Below the pieces are notes generated by a model. That model did no database searches. It worked only from the letters and a program-made list of their open reading frames with translations, and was not told the origin of the DNA. This document shows positions 6,505 through 13,612 of a DNA stretch of 64,000 nucleotides, in pieces. Numbering within the stretch: position 1 is the stretch's first letter; every line of letters starts with the position of its first letter. A program made the position numbers and the translations under genes. This DNA is from RUG191 sp045642225 (GTDB lineage: Bacteria > Bacillota > Clostridia > Lachnospirales > Lachnospiraceae), in assembly GCA_045642225.1 (NCBI GenBank), contig JAZUIN010000119.1:1-64000 (forward strand), given 5' to 3'.

Positions 6505-9243
6505 TTATTCATCACGAATCTGAACACCATCTACATTAACTCTGCAATGACCGTTTCGACATGTTCCATGAACGGTTATATCAATATTTTTATACATGGC
6601 ATCCTTGTTATTTCTATTCAGATATCCACTAAACGGCCAATTTGAACCCCAGAATATATCATATGCAAATTGATATTCCGCAGCATTGGCAGGTATTGAG
6701 AATTTTCTGGTTTTACAACAAGGTAACATCGTTTCTGAATACTGTCTTACAGTATCATTAGAATAAATTGGTTTACCCTTATCATCAAATTCCTCAATTT
6801 TACGAGTTGCAAAATATATTTCCTTACAAGCGAACCCTGCTTTTTGATGAATAGTAACATTCGCCCTCTTATGTTCCTCTACAGATGTCTCAATATACTC
6901 ACTAGTTCTAGAAATTGTTGCTTGATTATTATCCTTAAGGAAAGTTGTTGTGTAGGAAATAGGTTGAAATGTTCCTATATTATTCTCTGATAATGCTGCA
7001 TCATTATTGATTATATTCTTAACCTCATCCAGGCTTTCTACAGAGACAAATTCTCCTGCATGTTCCGTATTACCACCAATAACTAATACATTAAATTGCG
7101 TATTTGCAAGAATATTCTTATAGGTCGTATTACTTGAAACGTCAACTCCCTTTATAGCAGCTTTGAGTGCTGCTTCAACCTCTGAACTATTAGAGGAAGT
7201 TTCCATCTTTAAGTAAATCATTCTTCCATAATCAACATTTCTTATATATACAGGAGGATTCTTAGCATCAAAAGCATTCTTCACCTCATCAATTGATGTG
7301 TAAGAACCGAAAGCTGCTGCCGGATCTCCTGTCGGATAAGCAGGAATTGACACATTGTAATATATTTGCTTATATGCCATAACCATTACCTGCTTCTCGT
7401 TATTTTGAATTTTATTAAAATCAATCTTAAGAAGGCTTCCTAGATCAACTCCAAAGTCTGCCTTTGCCTGAGCCTCAGAACTAATCATAGAATACTTCAT
7501 ATCATAGTTAGCTTTAGTGTTCTGAGGTCTATCCGAATTGTTGTACCAGTTATAAACCACATCATCAATAGCTCTCTTCGTATCGGAATAAGTAGGTTGA
7601 CATGTCACTGTACCATTTCCACCGATATTAGGAAGATTAACAGTTAATTGTACATCTGATCTGTCTGATGTATTGATTGGTACCGGTTGACCATCCATTA
7701 ATTTCGTATTGGCTTGAAGGAGTGCACCAGGGTATACATCCACTGAATTACCGGAAATAGCAGAAATATCAGCCGAACCGTTTTCTACACTCTTCTTCTT
7801 ACGAGTTATTACTTTAAAGGAATTCTCATCTCCCTCTGCCTCTTTAGGCTTTTTTATACTTTCACCTGTACCTTTAGAATATAGTATATCATGGCTATCG
7901 TAGTTTAGTCCCTTGACATATTGATTTATATCATCATGATCATCCCATCCATCAGCTTTTACTTCACCTAGACCAAATAAAGATGAAGTAGTCGTAGTAT
8001 CTGATGTGGAATTCTCTGAAGAAGAAGCATTGCTTTTCTTCGTATGTACAGCAGATTTATATGCTGTATTTGTTAAGGTATTGCTATTTTCTAACACCCT
8101 ATCAACTGTATACTCATTATTAGCATTATCCGGTGAATCTTTATGTTGCTCATCTAGATCAACCATCTTATCAGCATCTGCCATTCCACCATGGCAAATC
8201 TTTTTATTGGCCTCCTCATCAGATATTAGAGGAACTTCTTGATTATTTACTTCCTCAGTCTTGTTAATAAGCTCTGGCTTTTCTGAATAACAACCCTCTA
8301 TGAACTTATTAAACTCCTCACACTTCTTTATAGTACTAGAAGAAAGCTTCACTGAATCAGGAGTGTTGTCTGCCTGTGTTGGTGTTACATTATTAGCCTC
8401 TGTAGATACAGTACTGTTAGTCGCTTTATCCGCGTTGTTATCTTTGTTATCTTTATTATCATTGCTGACATCAGCTTCCTTAGTTGAATTTGATGCGGCT
8501 TTATTGTTATCAGCAGTCGAGTTTGCTCCCTTATTATCCGTAGTATTAGCAGTACTATTTTGAGTAGCATTGCTTGACTCACTTCCTGTGGTCTTATCAG
8601 CCTTTGCAGCTTCACTTAGAATAATAAGATTAACTGTTCGAATATACTCGTTGATAATCAAATTCTGTGCAGTATTGATATCATCCTGATTAGCTAAAAA
8701 TCCATACAAGTTAAAGTATAGATTACTTTTCTCTATTAAATCTGTGTAAGAAGCCAGAATATCAGCCCCATTATATCCCTTAGCAATTGCTTTTCTTTCA
8801 TCAGCGGAAGTAGCACTACTAAGCTTTGTCATGTAATCCTTAGATGTGTCCACTGATTTTTTAACTTCATTAAGACTGTCATAATAAGGATTTAGATCAA
8901 CGTCCTTATATTCCTCATTTGCCTTTGTTCCATTAAGGGCATTAATAGACTCATTGTATACTCTATCTATACTAGAATCAATATTGTTATACTGAGGAGT
9001 CAGCTCATCACTTAAGCCCGCCATCTTCGTAATACTAGCTGCATTCCAGTCTATTGAAAATGTGCCTTTATCATCCTCAAACTTCTTCATTGAATCTCTT
9101 TGATATGCCGGCATCTTACTTGAACCTTCGTCGATCTCTGCTTGGGAAGGACTAGAAGCGTTAGCCACAGGTGTTGCCATCATCACTAAAGCAAGCGACA
9201 ACACAAGTAAAATCGACATAATAACCCTACGCGCTTTTTTCAT
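6505..9243 (-). CDS. Secreted cholesterol-dependent cytolysin family protein with long N-terminal extension
   Basis: 912 aa. The start is ATG 9243 (MKKARR), behind SD AGGGGG; the in-frame start 12 codons upstream has none. A signal peptide spans about 1-30. Residues about 30-210 are helical and unrecognised; about 210-490 are a Ser/Asn/Thr/Lys/Asp-rich, low-complexity linker. From about 500 to the end it matches thiol-activated cytolysins block by block: DVYPGALLQAN, LTVNLPNIGG, EKQVMVMAYKQIYYNVS, VYIRNVDYGRMIYLKMET, SSEVEAALKAAIKGV, PISYTTTFLKDN and a YIET strand. In domain 4 the canonical undecapeptide ECTGLAWEWWR is replaced by a Trp-containing DIFWGSNWPFS (about 855-866), and the usual Thr-Leu cholesterol pair is not evident (HGTCRNGHC instead). 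Pore-forming ability and target are inferred. Confidence 0.85.
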   Translation of the reverse strand: MKKARRVIMSILLVLSLALVMMATPVANASSPSQAEIDEGSSKMPAYQRDSMKKFEDDKGTFSIDWNAASITKMAGLSDELTPQYNNIDSSIDRVYNESINALNGTKANEEYKDVDLNPYYDSLNEVKKSVDTSKDYMTKLSSATSADERKAIAKGYNGADILASYTDLIEKSNLYFNLYGFLANQDDINTAQNLIINEYIRTVNLIILSEAAKADKTTGSESSNATQNSTANTTDNKGANSTADNNKAASNSTKEADVSNDNKDNKDNNADKATNSTVSTEANNVTPTQADNTPDSVKLSSSTIKKCEEFNKFIEGCYSEKPELINKTEEVNNQEVPLISDEEANKKICHGGMADADKMVDLDEQHKDSPDNANNEYTVDRVLENSNTLTNTAYKSAVHTKKSNASSSENSTSDTTTTSSLFGLGEVKADGWDDHDDINQYVKGLNYDSHDILYSKGTGESIKKPKEAEGDENSFKVITRKKKSVENGSADISAISGNSVDVYPGALLQANTKLMDGQPVPINTSDRSDVQLTVNLPNIGGNGTVTCQPTYSDTKRAIDDVVYNWYNNSDRPQNTKANYDMKYSMISSEAQAKADFGVDLGSLLKIDFNKIQNNEKQVMVMAYKQIYYNVSIPAYPTGDPAAAFGSYTSIDEVKNAFDAKNPPVYIRNVDYGRMIYLKMETSSNSSEVEAALKAAIKGVDVSSNTTYKNILANTQFNVLVIGGNTEHAGEFVSVESLDEVKNIINNDAALSENNIGTFQPISYTTTFLKDNNQATISRTSEYIETSVEEHKRANVTIHQKAGFACKEIYFATRKIEEFDDKGKPIYSNDTVRQYSETMLPCCKTRKFSIPANAAEYQFAYDIFWGSNWPFSGYLNRNNKDAMYKNIDITVHGTCRNGHCRVNVDGVQIRDE

Positions 9244-9330
9244 GCTTATACCCCCTATATTGTATTTCTTTGTAAACAATTATTACAAAGTTTCCATCTT
9301 TTTTCAAGTATTTTTACTAATCGAAAAAAC

Positions 9331-9356
9331 AGAAAAAGATATAAGGTGACAAGTCA
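9331..9356. repeat. 26-bp direct repeat, right copy
   Basis: Identical to 5727-5752. It lies 88 bp upstream of the cytolysin start and ends inside a dyad AAGGTGAC-aa-GTCACCTT (9343-9360). It could be a recombination scar or border, or a shared operator, since both copies sit upstream of minus-strand genes. Confidence 0.8.
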
Positions 9357-9567
9357 CCTTAAGTATTGGAATCTCACTTATCCATTTCACCTTTCCATAG
9401 AATAAGCCTTACTCTAATCGACTAGGAATCTAAAAGCAAGGTCAAGCGCTTTGCGTTTCGCTGAAAACCTTGCTTTAAGACCGCTAGTCGATTATTTATC
9501 GGCTCCAAAAATCATATGGAAAGGAGAAATTATGAATAACATTAGAGATTCCAATACAAAATTTAAG
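9357..9567 (+). promoter_or_regulatory. Long nested hairpin leader that covers a ribosome binding site
   Basis: Stems are nested in strict order: GTATTGGAATCTC 9363-9375 with 9545-9557 (13 bp); ATTTC-a-CCTTTCCATA 9384-9399 with 9515-9530 (15 bp, one A/A mismatch); AGCC 9405 with GGCT 9501; TAATCGACTAG 9415-9425 with 9484-9494 (11 bp); AAAGCAAGGT 9433-9442 with 9467-9476 (10 bp); AGCG/CGCT around the loop. Outer CTTAA/TTAAG may add to it. The SD AAGGAG at 9521-9526 lies in the second stem and would be hidden when folded. I know no Rfam family with this shape. It may be a cis-regulatory RNA or a fold-back element. Confidence 0.6.
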
Positions 9568-9609
9568 ATAACTATTGTTGAGTGTTTATTAAGGAGGATT
9601 AGATTATGA
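9532..9609 (+). CDS. 25-residue leader peptide overlapping the DUF5688 fragment
   Basis: ATG 9532 has SD AAGGAG at 9521-9526. The frame reads MNNIRDSNTKFKITIVECLL and a short basic end, and its TGA overlaps the ATG of the next ORF (ATGA at 9606-9609). The peptide's own coding sequence contains the second SD, AAGGAGG, for that ORF. This arrangement fits translational coupling or attenuation. No family is recognised, and part of the sequence doubles as the 3' arm of the outer hairpin stem. Confidence 0.4.
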   Translation: MNNIRDSNTKFKITIVECLLRRIRL

Positions 9610-10121
9610 CTTACCAAGATTTTGAATCAAAGATTATTGAGCTTATAAATACTGAATTATCAGATGAATTTACTATTGATACTAAACCTGTTATTAAAAA
9701 TAACGGCATTACTCTTCACGGACTTGTTATTAACAATGGCAAGTGCAACATCTCACCTACTATTTATCTTGATTACTACTACAAGGAGTTCGAAAACGGA
9801 GCTGACATTGATAAGCTTGCTAAACAAGTTGTTGCTCAATACAAGAAATTTGAACTAGATGAAGACTTTGATATCTCTGTATTCACAGATTACGAGAAGT
9901 GCAAGGATAATATTTCTTTCAAGCTCATCAATTATGAGAAGAATAAGGTGCTTCTCGAAGATATCCCTCATATCAAGTATCTCGACCTTGCAATCGTTTT
10001 CTATTACTTACTCGAAGGAGGGTTAAACGAAACAAGTGACATCTACATACTTCCACATCTTCTGCACATCTTTGCTAGAAAATGGCGGTTTGACCTTCTT
10101 TTCTTCATCAATTTCTCTTAG
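9606..10121 (+). pseudogene. DUF5688 family gene, 3' half lost
   Basis: The first about 137 residues (MTYQDFESKII to LDLAIVFYYL) align with the intact DUF5688 gene at 21293, sharing MTYQ-FE, NISPTIYLD, FDISVFTDYEKCKD and KLINYEKNK. After about position 10020 the frame leaves the family and reads antisense through the truncated integrase to a chance stop at 10121. More than half of the usual domain is missing. The good SD and leader arrangement are intact, so the break is probably recent. No function is known for the family. Confidence 0.7.
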
Positions 10122-10682
10122 TAACGGTGTTATCTTAAATGCTCTAGCTGGATTAAAACTAATCAACATCCTTTCATAAGCATAATCAAACATTAGATTA
10201 CACATAGACTTTATTCGTTCTTGAGTACATTTAGAATCCTTTCGTACCTCTCCTTTGTATTTCCCTTCTGGAACTACCCAAGAACCATTACTCATTACAT
10301 CCTTAATATGCCCAGGTCCGATATTTTTAATTGGCATATCATATAACAAAGTGCAATATCTATAAGCACTTTCAACAGACCTAATAGCACTATCAGATGT
10401 TAACTTCTCAAAATACTCCTTACTCCAAACATTATACAAATCAGAAAATGTGTTTATTTCACCTACAGTGTATTCAAAAGGATTCTCTGAATACTTTTGC
10501 AAAGCATATTCAGCTTCAAATCGTGTTTTGAAAGTACCTATTCTTTTATACTTGTATTTAACCATTCCAGTCTTTTGATCAATTACAGAACAACCAACCT
10601 TTGCTATAAATGGATTTGTTCTATCTTTCCTAACTTCTATTGAGCCTGTTCCATTACCTCTTTTTTTCATTGTTTTTGGCAT
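10023..10682 (-). pseudogene. Tyrosine integrase, C-terminal catalytic domain lost
   Basis: 219 codons. The N-terminal AP2-like arm-binding domain (about 1-65, with GTGSIEVRKD and RIGTFKTRFEAE) and SAM-like core-binding domain (about 75-190) are present. The frame ends at PPFSSKDVQKMWKYVD just where the catalytic domain would begin, then a few foreign codons and a stop. All R-H-R-Y residues are gone. It faces the DUF5688 fragment tail to tail, and both lose their 3' parts at the same junction. Its position next to the duplicated gene ends identifies it as the island's integrase. Confidence 0.75.
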
Positions 10683-10799
10683 CTTGATTCTCCTTTCAAA
10701 TTAGAGATTCAAAATACTTATTGGTTTTATTCCCTGCAATAGAATGGTTTTCTACTGAAACAGTCAAAATGACATGACGTAAACCGTTGACGCAAAAGC

Positions 10800-10842
10800 A
10801 ACGAGGGCATCTCAAACGCAATGTTGTTTGATAGCCCTCGTT
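10800..10842. other. Hairpin at the right end of the island
   Basis: AACGAGGGC/GCCCTCGTT and TCAAAC/GTTTGA make a 15-bp stem around GCAATGTT. There is no T-run on either side, so it is not a normal terminator. Its similarity to 5383-5419 suggests a structural part of the element ends. TGACGYAAA motifs at about 10774 and 10789 just beside it could be integrase arm sites. The rest of 10683-10886 holds no gene. Confidence 0.5.
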
Positions 10843-10886
10843 AAAGTGACGTTTTTACGCCATTTTTAATTCTTTATGTGTATTAA

Positions 10887-10932
10887 TTAGAATTTTCCTT
10901 TATCTGCTGCTTCTTGCACAGAAACAACAAAC
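10887..10932 (-). repeat. Copy B of the GGGtGRT gene 3' end (att-like)
   Basis: The minus strand encodes VVSVQEAADKGKF and a stop, a diverged version of the real tail VAVSVEEAAKAGKF. 26 of the first 34 bases match. It differs from both copy A and the intact gene, as expected for an end brought from another host. The following 108 bp (10933-11040) up to the true gene end contain no ORF and are the remnant of a second element. Confidence 0.7.
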
Positions 10933-11040
10933 AACGTATTTTAGCCATTTATCAGCTAAAAAACATAAACGCGACATAGATAAAAATTACATTCTATAAC
11001 GCTTTTAACAGCTTTTACACGCAATCTTGTCGAAAAATTC

Positions 11041-12051
11041 TTAGAACTTTCCAGCCTTTGCTGCTTCTTCTACAGAAACAGCAACTGAAACTGTCATACC
11101 AACCATTGGGTTGTTACCAGCACCGATAAGACCCATCATCTCAACGTGAGCAGGAACTGAAGAAGAACCAGCAAATTGAGCATCTGAGTGCATACGTCCT
11201 AATGTATCTGTCATACCGTATGAAGCAGGACCTGCAGCCATGTTATCTGGGTGAAGTGTACGACCTGTACCACCACCTGATGCAACTGAGAAATACTTCT
11301 TACCTAAATCGATACATTCCTTCTTGTATGTACCAGCAACTGGATGTTGGAAACGAGTAGGGTTTGTTGAGTTACCTGTGATAGATACACCAACATTTTC
11401 ATGATGCATAATTGCAACACCTTCTTGAACATCGTCAGAACCATAGCACTTAACTGTAGCACGAAGTCCATCAGAATATGCCTTCTCATATACAACATTA
11501 AGTTCATTCTTAGCATAATCAAACTTTGTCTCAACATATGTAAATCCGTTGATACGAGAGATAATTTGTGCAGCATCCTTTCCTAAACCGTTAAGGATAA
11601 CACGTAAAGGCTTTTGACGAACCTTGTTAGCCTTCTCTGCGATACCAATAGCACCTTCAGCAGCGGCAAATGATTCGTGACCTGCTAGGAAGCAGAAGCA
11701 CTCTGTCTCTTCTTCTAATAACATTTTACCAAGGTTACCATGTCCAAGACCTACCTTACGGTGATCAGCAACAGAACCTGGAATACAGAAAGCTTGTAAG
11801 CCTTCACCGATTGCAGCAGCAGCTTCAGAAGCTTTACGGCAATCCTTCTTAATAGCAATTGCAGCACCTACAGTGTAAGCCCAGCAAGCATTTTCAAAAC
11901 AAATTGGTTGGATACCCTTGATCATGTCATATACATCAAGACCAGCATCCTTTGTAATCTTCTCAGCTTCTTCGATTGAGCTGATTCCATATTGATTCAA
12001 CACAGCATTAATCTGGTCGATTCTTCTTTCATATGATTCAAATAAAGCCAT
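11041..12051 (-). CDS. GGGtGRT family protein
   Basis: 336 aa and full length. It carries the family signature ASGGGTGRTLHPDNMA at about residues 255-270. The family is defined by this glycine-rich motif and almost always sits beside a NifU-like scaffold, as here (15 bp after it), so a role linked to Fe-S metabolism is likely, but no reaction is established to my knowledge. Several Cys and His residues are conserved-looking (CFENACW, CFCFLAGHES). Its 3' end is the integration target for the island to its left; the current last codons may themselves have been replaced by an element. Confidence 0.92.
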   Translation of the reverse strand: MALFESYERRIDQINAVLNQYGISSIEEAEKITKDAGLDVYDMIKGIQPICFENACWAYTVGAAIAIKKDCRKASEAAAAIGEGLQAFCIPGSVADHRKVGLGHGNLGKMLLEEETECFCFLAGHESFAAAEGAIGIAEKANKVRQKPLRVILNGLGKDAAQIISRINGFTYVETKFDYAKNELNVVYEKAYSDGLRATVKCYGSDDVQEGVAIMHHENVGVSITGNSTNPTRFQHPVAGTYKKECIDLGKKYFSVASGGGTGRTLHPDNMAAGPASYGMTDTLGRMHSDAQFAGSSSVPAHVEMMGLIGAGNNPMVGMTVSVAVSVEEAAKAGKF

Positions 12052-12066
12052 TTTCGTTCTCCTTTC

Positions 12067-12759
12067 TTATTCTACTCTTGGGTCGATAACCTTAGCAGCA
12101 TCAGCTACACGTCCGTAAGAACCCTTAGCCTTTTCCCAAGCTGTATTAGGATCATCGCCTTTTTTGATAAAGTCTGTCATTTTACCAAGAGAAACGAATT
12201 CGTATCCGATTACTTCGTCATCAGCATCAAGAGCGATACCTGTTACATAACCTTCAGCCATCTCTAAGTAACGAACACCCTTCTCGTTAGTTGCATACAT
12301 TGTACCAACTTGTGAACGAAGTCCTTTACCAAGATCTTCAAGTCCTGCACCAACAGCAAGTCCGTCATCAGAAAATGCTGATTGTGTACGACCATATACG
12401 ATTTGTAAAAATAGCTCTCTCATAGCTGTATTAATAGCATCACATACTAAGTCAGTATTTAAAGCTTCAAGAATAGTCTTTCCTTGAAGAATTTCAGCTG
12501 CCATAGCTGCTGAATGAGTCATACCTGAGCAACCGATTGTCTCGATTAATGCCTCTTGTATAATTCCTTCTTTTACGTTAAGTGTTAACTTACATGCACC
12601 TTGTTGAGGAGCACACCAGCCAATACCATGTGTAAAACCCGAAATATCCTTAATTTCTTTAGCCTGTACCCATTTTCCTTCTTCAGGAATTGGAGCTGGC
12701 TCATGCTTTGCGCCCTTAGCTACTGGACACATATTCTCTACTTCTTTTGTGTAAATCAT
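12067..12759 (-). CDS. NifU-like iron-sulfur cluster assembly scaffold protein
   Basis: 230 aa. The start at 12759 (MIYTKEVENMCPVAKG) has SD AAAGGAG; the in-frame codons upstream have none. Conserved Cys residues occur in GWCAPQQGACKL and TIGCSGMTHSAA, fitting a NifU_N-type scaffold with cluster ligands. It is the usual operon partner of GGGtGRT and would supply or hold a cluster for it; the target enzyme is unknown. Full length, no damage. Confidence 0.88.
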   Translation of the reverse strand: MIYTKEVENMCPVAKGAKHEPAPIPEEGKWVQAKEIKDISGFTHGIGWCAPQQGACKLTLNVKEGIIQEALIETIGCSGMTHSAAMAAEILQGKTILEALNTDLVCDAINTAMRELFLQIVYGRTQSAFSDDGLAVGAGLEDLGKGLRSQVGTMYATNEKGVRYLEMAEGYVTGIALDADDEVIGYEFVSLGKMTDFIKKGDDPNTAWEKAKGSYGRVADAAKVIDPRVE

Positions 12760-12888
12760 AAGAGACTCCTTTCTTATTTCCTTAATTGTGTTATTACACA
12801 TCACTGTTATTTTCTCATATTTTAAGCCATTAGTCTAGTTAATTCTTTGCTTAATGACAAATATTTAACAAAGTATTTATAGCACCAA

Positions 12889-13554
12889 CTATTGCTTAGC
12901 AACAATATTGCCTTTTTCCTTGTAAATGGAATTCGCTGGCACTACTCCTCTAACTGAGGATGTTGGATAAATGTTTGAATTTGGACATACGACTGTACCT
13001 GGATTTAACACACTGTTACAGCCTACTTCAACGCCATTGCCAAGCATAGCACCAAACTTCTTAATGCCTGTTTCAATTTCTTCTTTACCGTTCTTAACCA
13101 CAACCAAAGTCTTGTCAGACTTAACATTTGACGTAATAGAACCAGCTCCCATATGTGACTTGTATCCAAGAACTGAATCCCCTACATAATTATAGTGTGG
13201 AACTTGAACTGTGTTGAATAACACAACATTTTTCAATTCTGTAGAATTTCCTACAACGCAATTCTTACCTACGATTGCATTTCCTCTAATAAATGCACAT
13301 TGTCTGATTTCTGCATATTCATCGATAATAAGTGGACCATGTAAATACGCTGAATCAAACACAGTTGCTGATTTAGCAACCCAGATGTCTTCTCCTCTTT
13401 TCTCATAGATTTCTGGGTCTAAGGTATTACCAAGCTTAATAATAAATTCGCTTATTTCTGGCAAAACCTCCCATGGATAGGTCTTTCCTTCGAACAACTC
13501 AGCGGCTATAGTCTGAGATAAATCATACATATTTTCAATTCTACACTCTTCCAT
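12889..13554 (-). CDS. Left-handed beta-helix (hexapeptide repeat) acyltransferase-like protein
   Basis: 221 aa. An N-terminal helical part of about 50 residues is followed by hexapeptide repeats ([LIV]-G-x4 type: ARFIRGNAIVGKNCVVGNS-like runs, then GAMLGNGVEVGCNSVLNPGTV). It resembles the C-terminal domain of GlmU without the uridylyltransferase domain. The product may be a sugar-nucleotide or amino-sugar acetyltransferase or a lone GlmU-type subunit; the acceptor cannot be read from the sequence. Monocistronic, with SD GGGAGG before ATG. Confidence 0.75.
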   Translation of the reverse strand: MEECRIENMYDLSQTIAAELFEGKTYPWEVLPEISEFIIKLGNTLDPEIYEKRGEDIWVAKSATVFDSAYLHGPLIIDEYAEIRQCAFIRGNAIVGKNCVVGNSTELKNVVLFNTVQVPHYNYVGDSVLGYKSHMGAGSITSNVKSDKTLVVVKNGKEEIETGIKKFGAMLGNGVEVGCNSVLNPGTVVCPNSNIYPTSSVRGVVPANSIYKEKGNIVAKQ

Positions 13555-13612
13555 TTGTTCCTCCCTAGCAATTCTCTATAGTTTCATAATAAGAAATACA
13601 GTATGTCAAATA

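Larger units (their letters stand above)
5198..11040. mobile_element. Decayed integrative island at the 3' end of the GGGtGRT gene
   Basis: The segment is bordered by duplicated ends of the GGGtGRT gene: copy A at 5198, copy B at 10887, and the true end at 11041. A truncated tyrosine integrase lies at the gene-proximal end. Similar hairpins centred on CAATGT sit inside both ends (5383-5419 and 10800-10842), and TGACGYAAA motifs recur near each border (about 5283, 10774, 10789). Cargo is a cytolysin, a membrane protein, a DUF5688 fragment and a gene stub. Three tails mean at least two insertion events; the 10.9-11.04 kb piece is what is left of the second. The integrase is dead, so the island is probably fixed. 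Confidence 0.7.

Noticed and set aside
8300..8563. 87-codon plus-strand ORF inside the cytolysin gene
   Set aside because: It is the antisense of the low-complexity linker and has no SD; the minus-strand frame is clearly the coding one.
9411..9500. Inner part of the long hairpin as an integron attC site or retron msd
   Set aside because: No GTTRRRY/RYYYAAC core boxes, no integron integrase and no reverse transcriptase in the window.
10800..10842. Strong hairpin read as an intrinsic terminator
   Set aside because: Neither strand has a T-run after the stem; its likeness to the hairpin at the other end of the island makes an element-end structure more likely.
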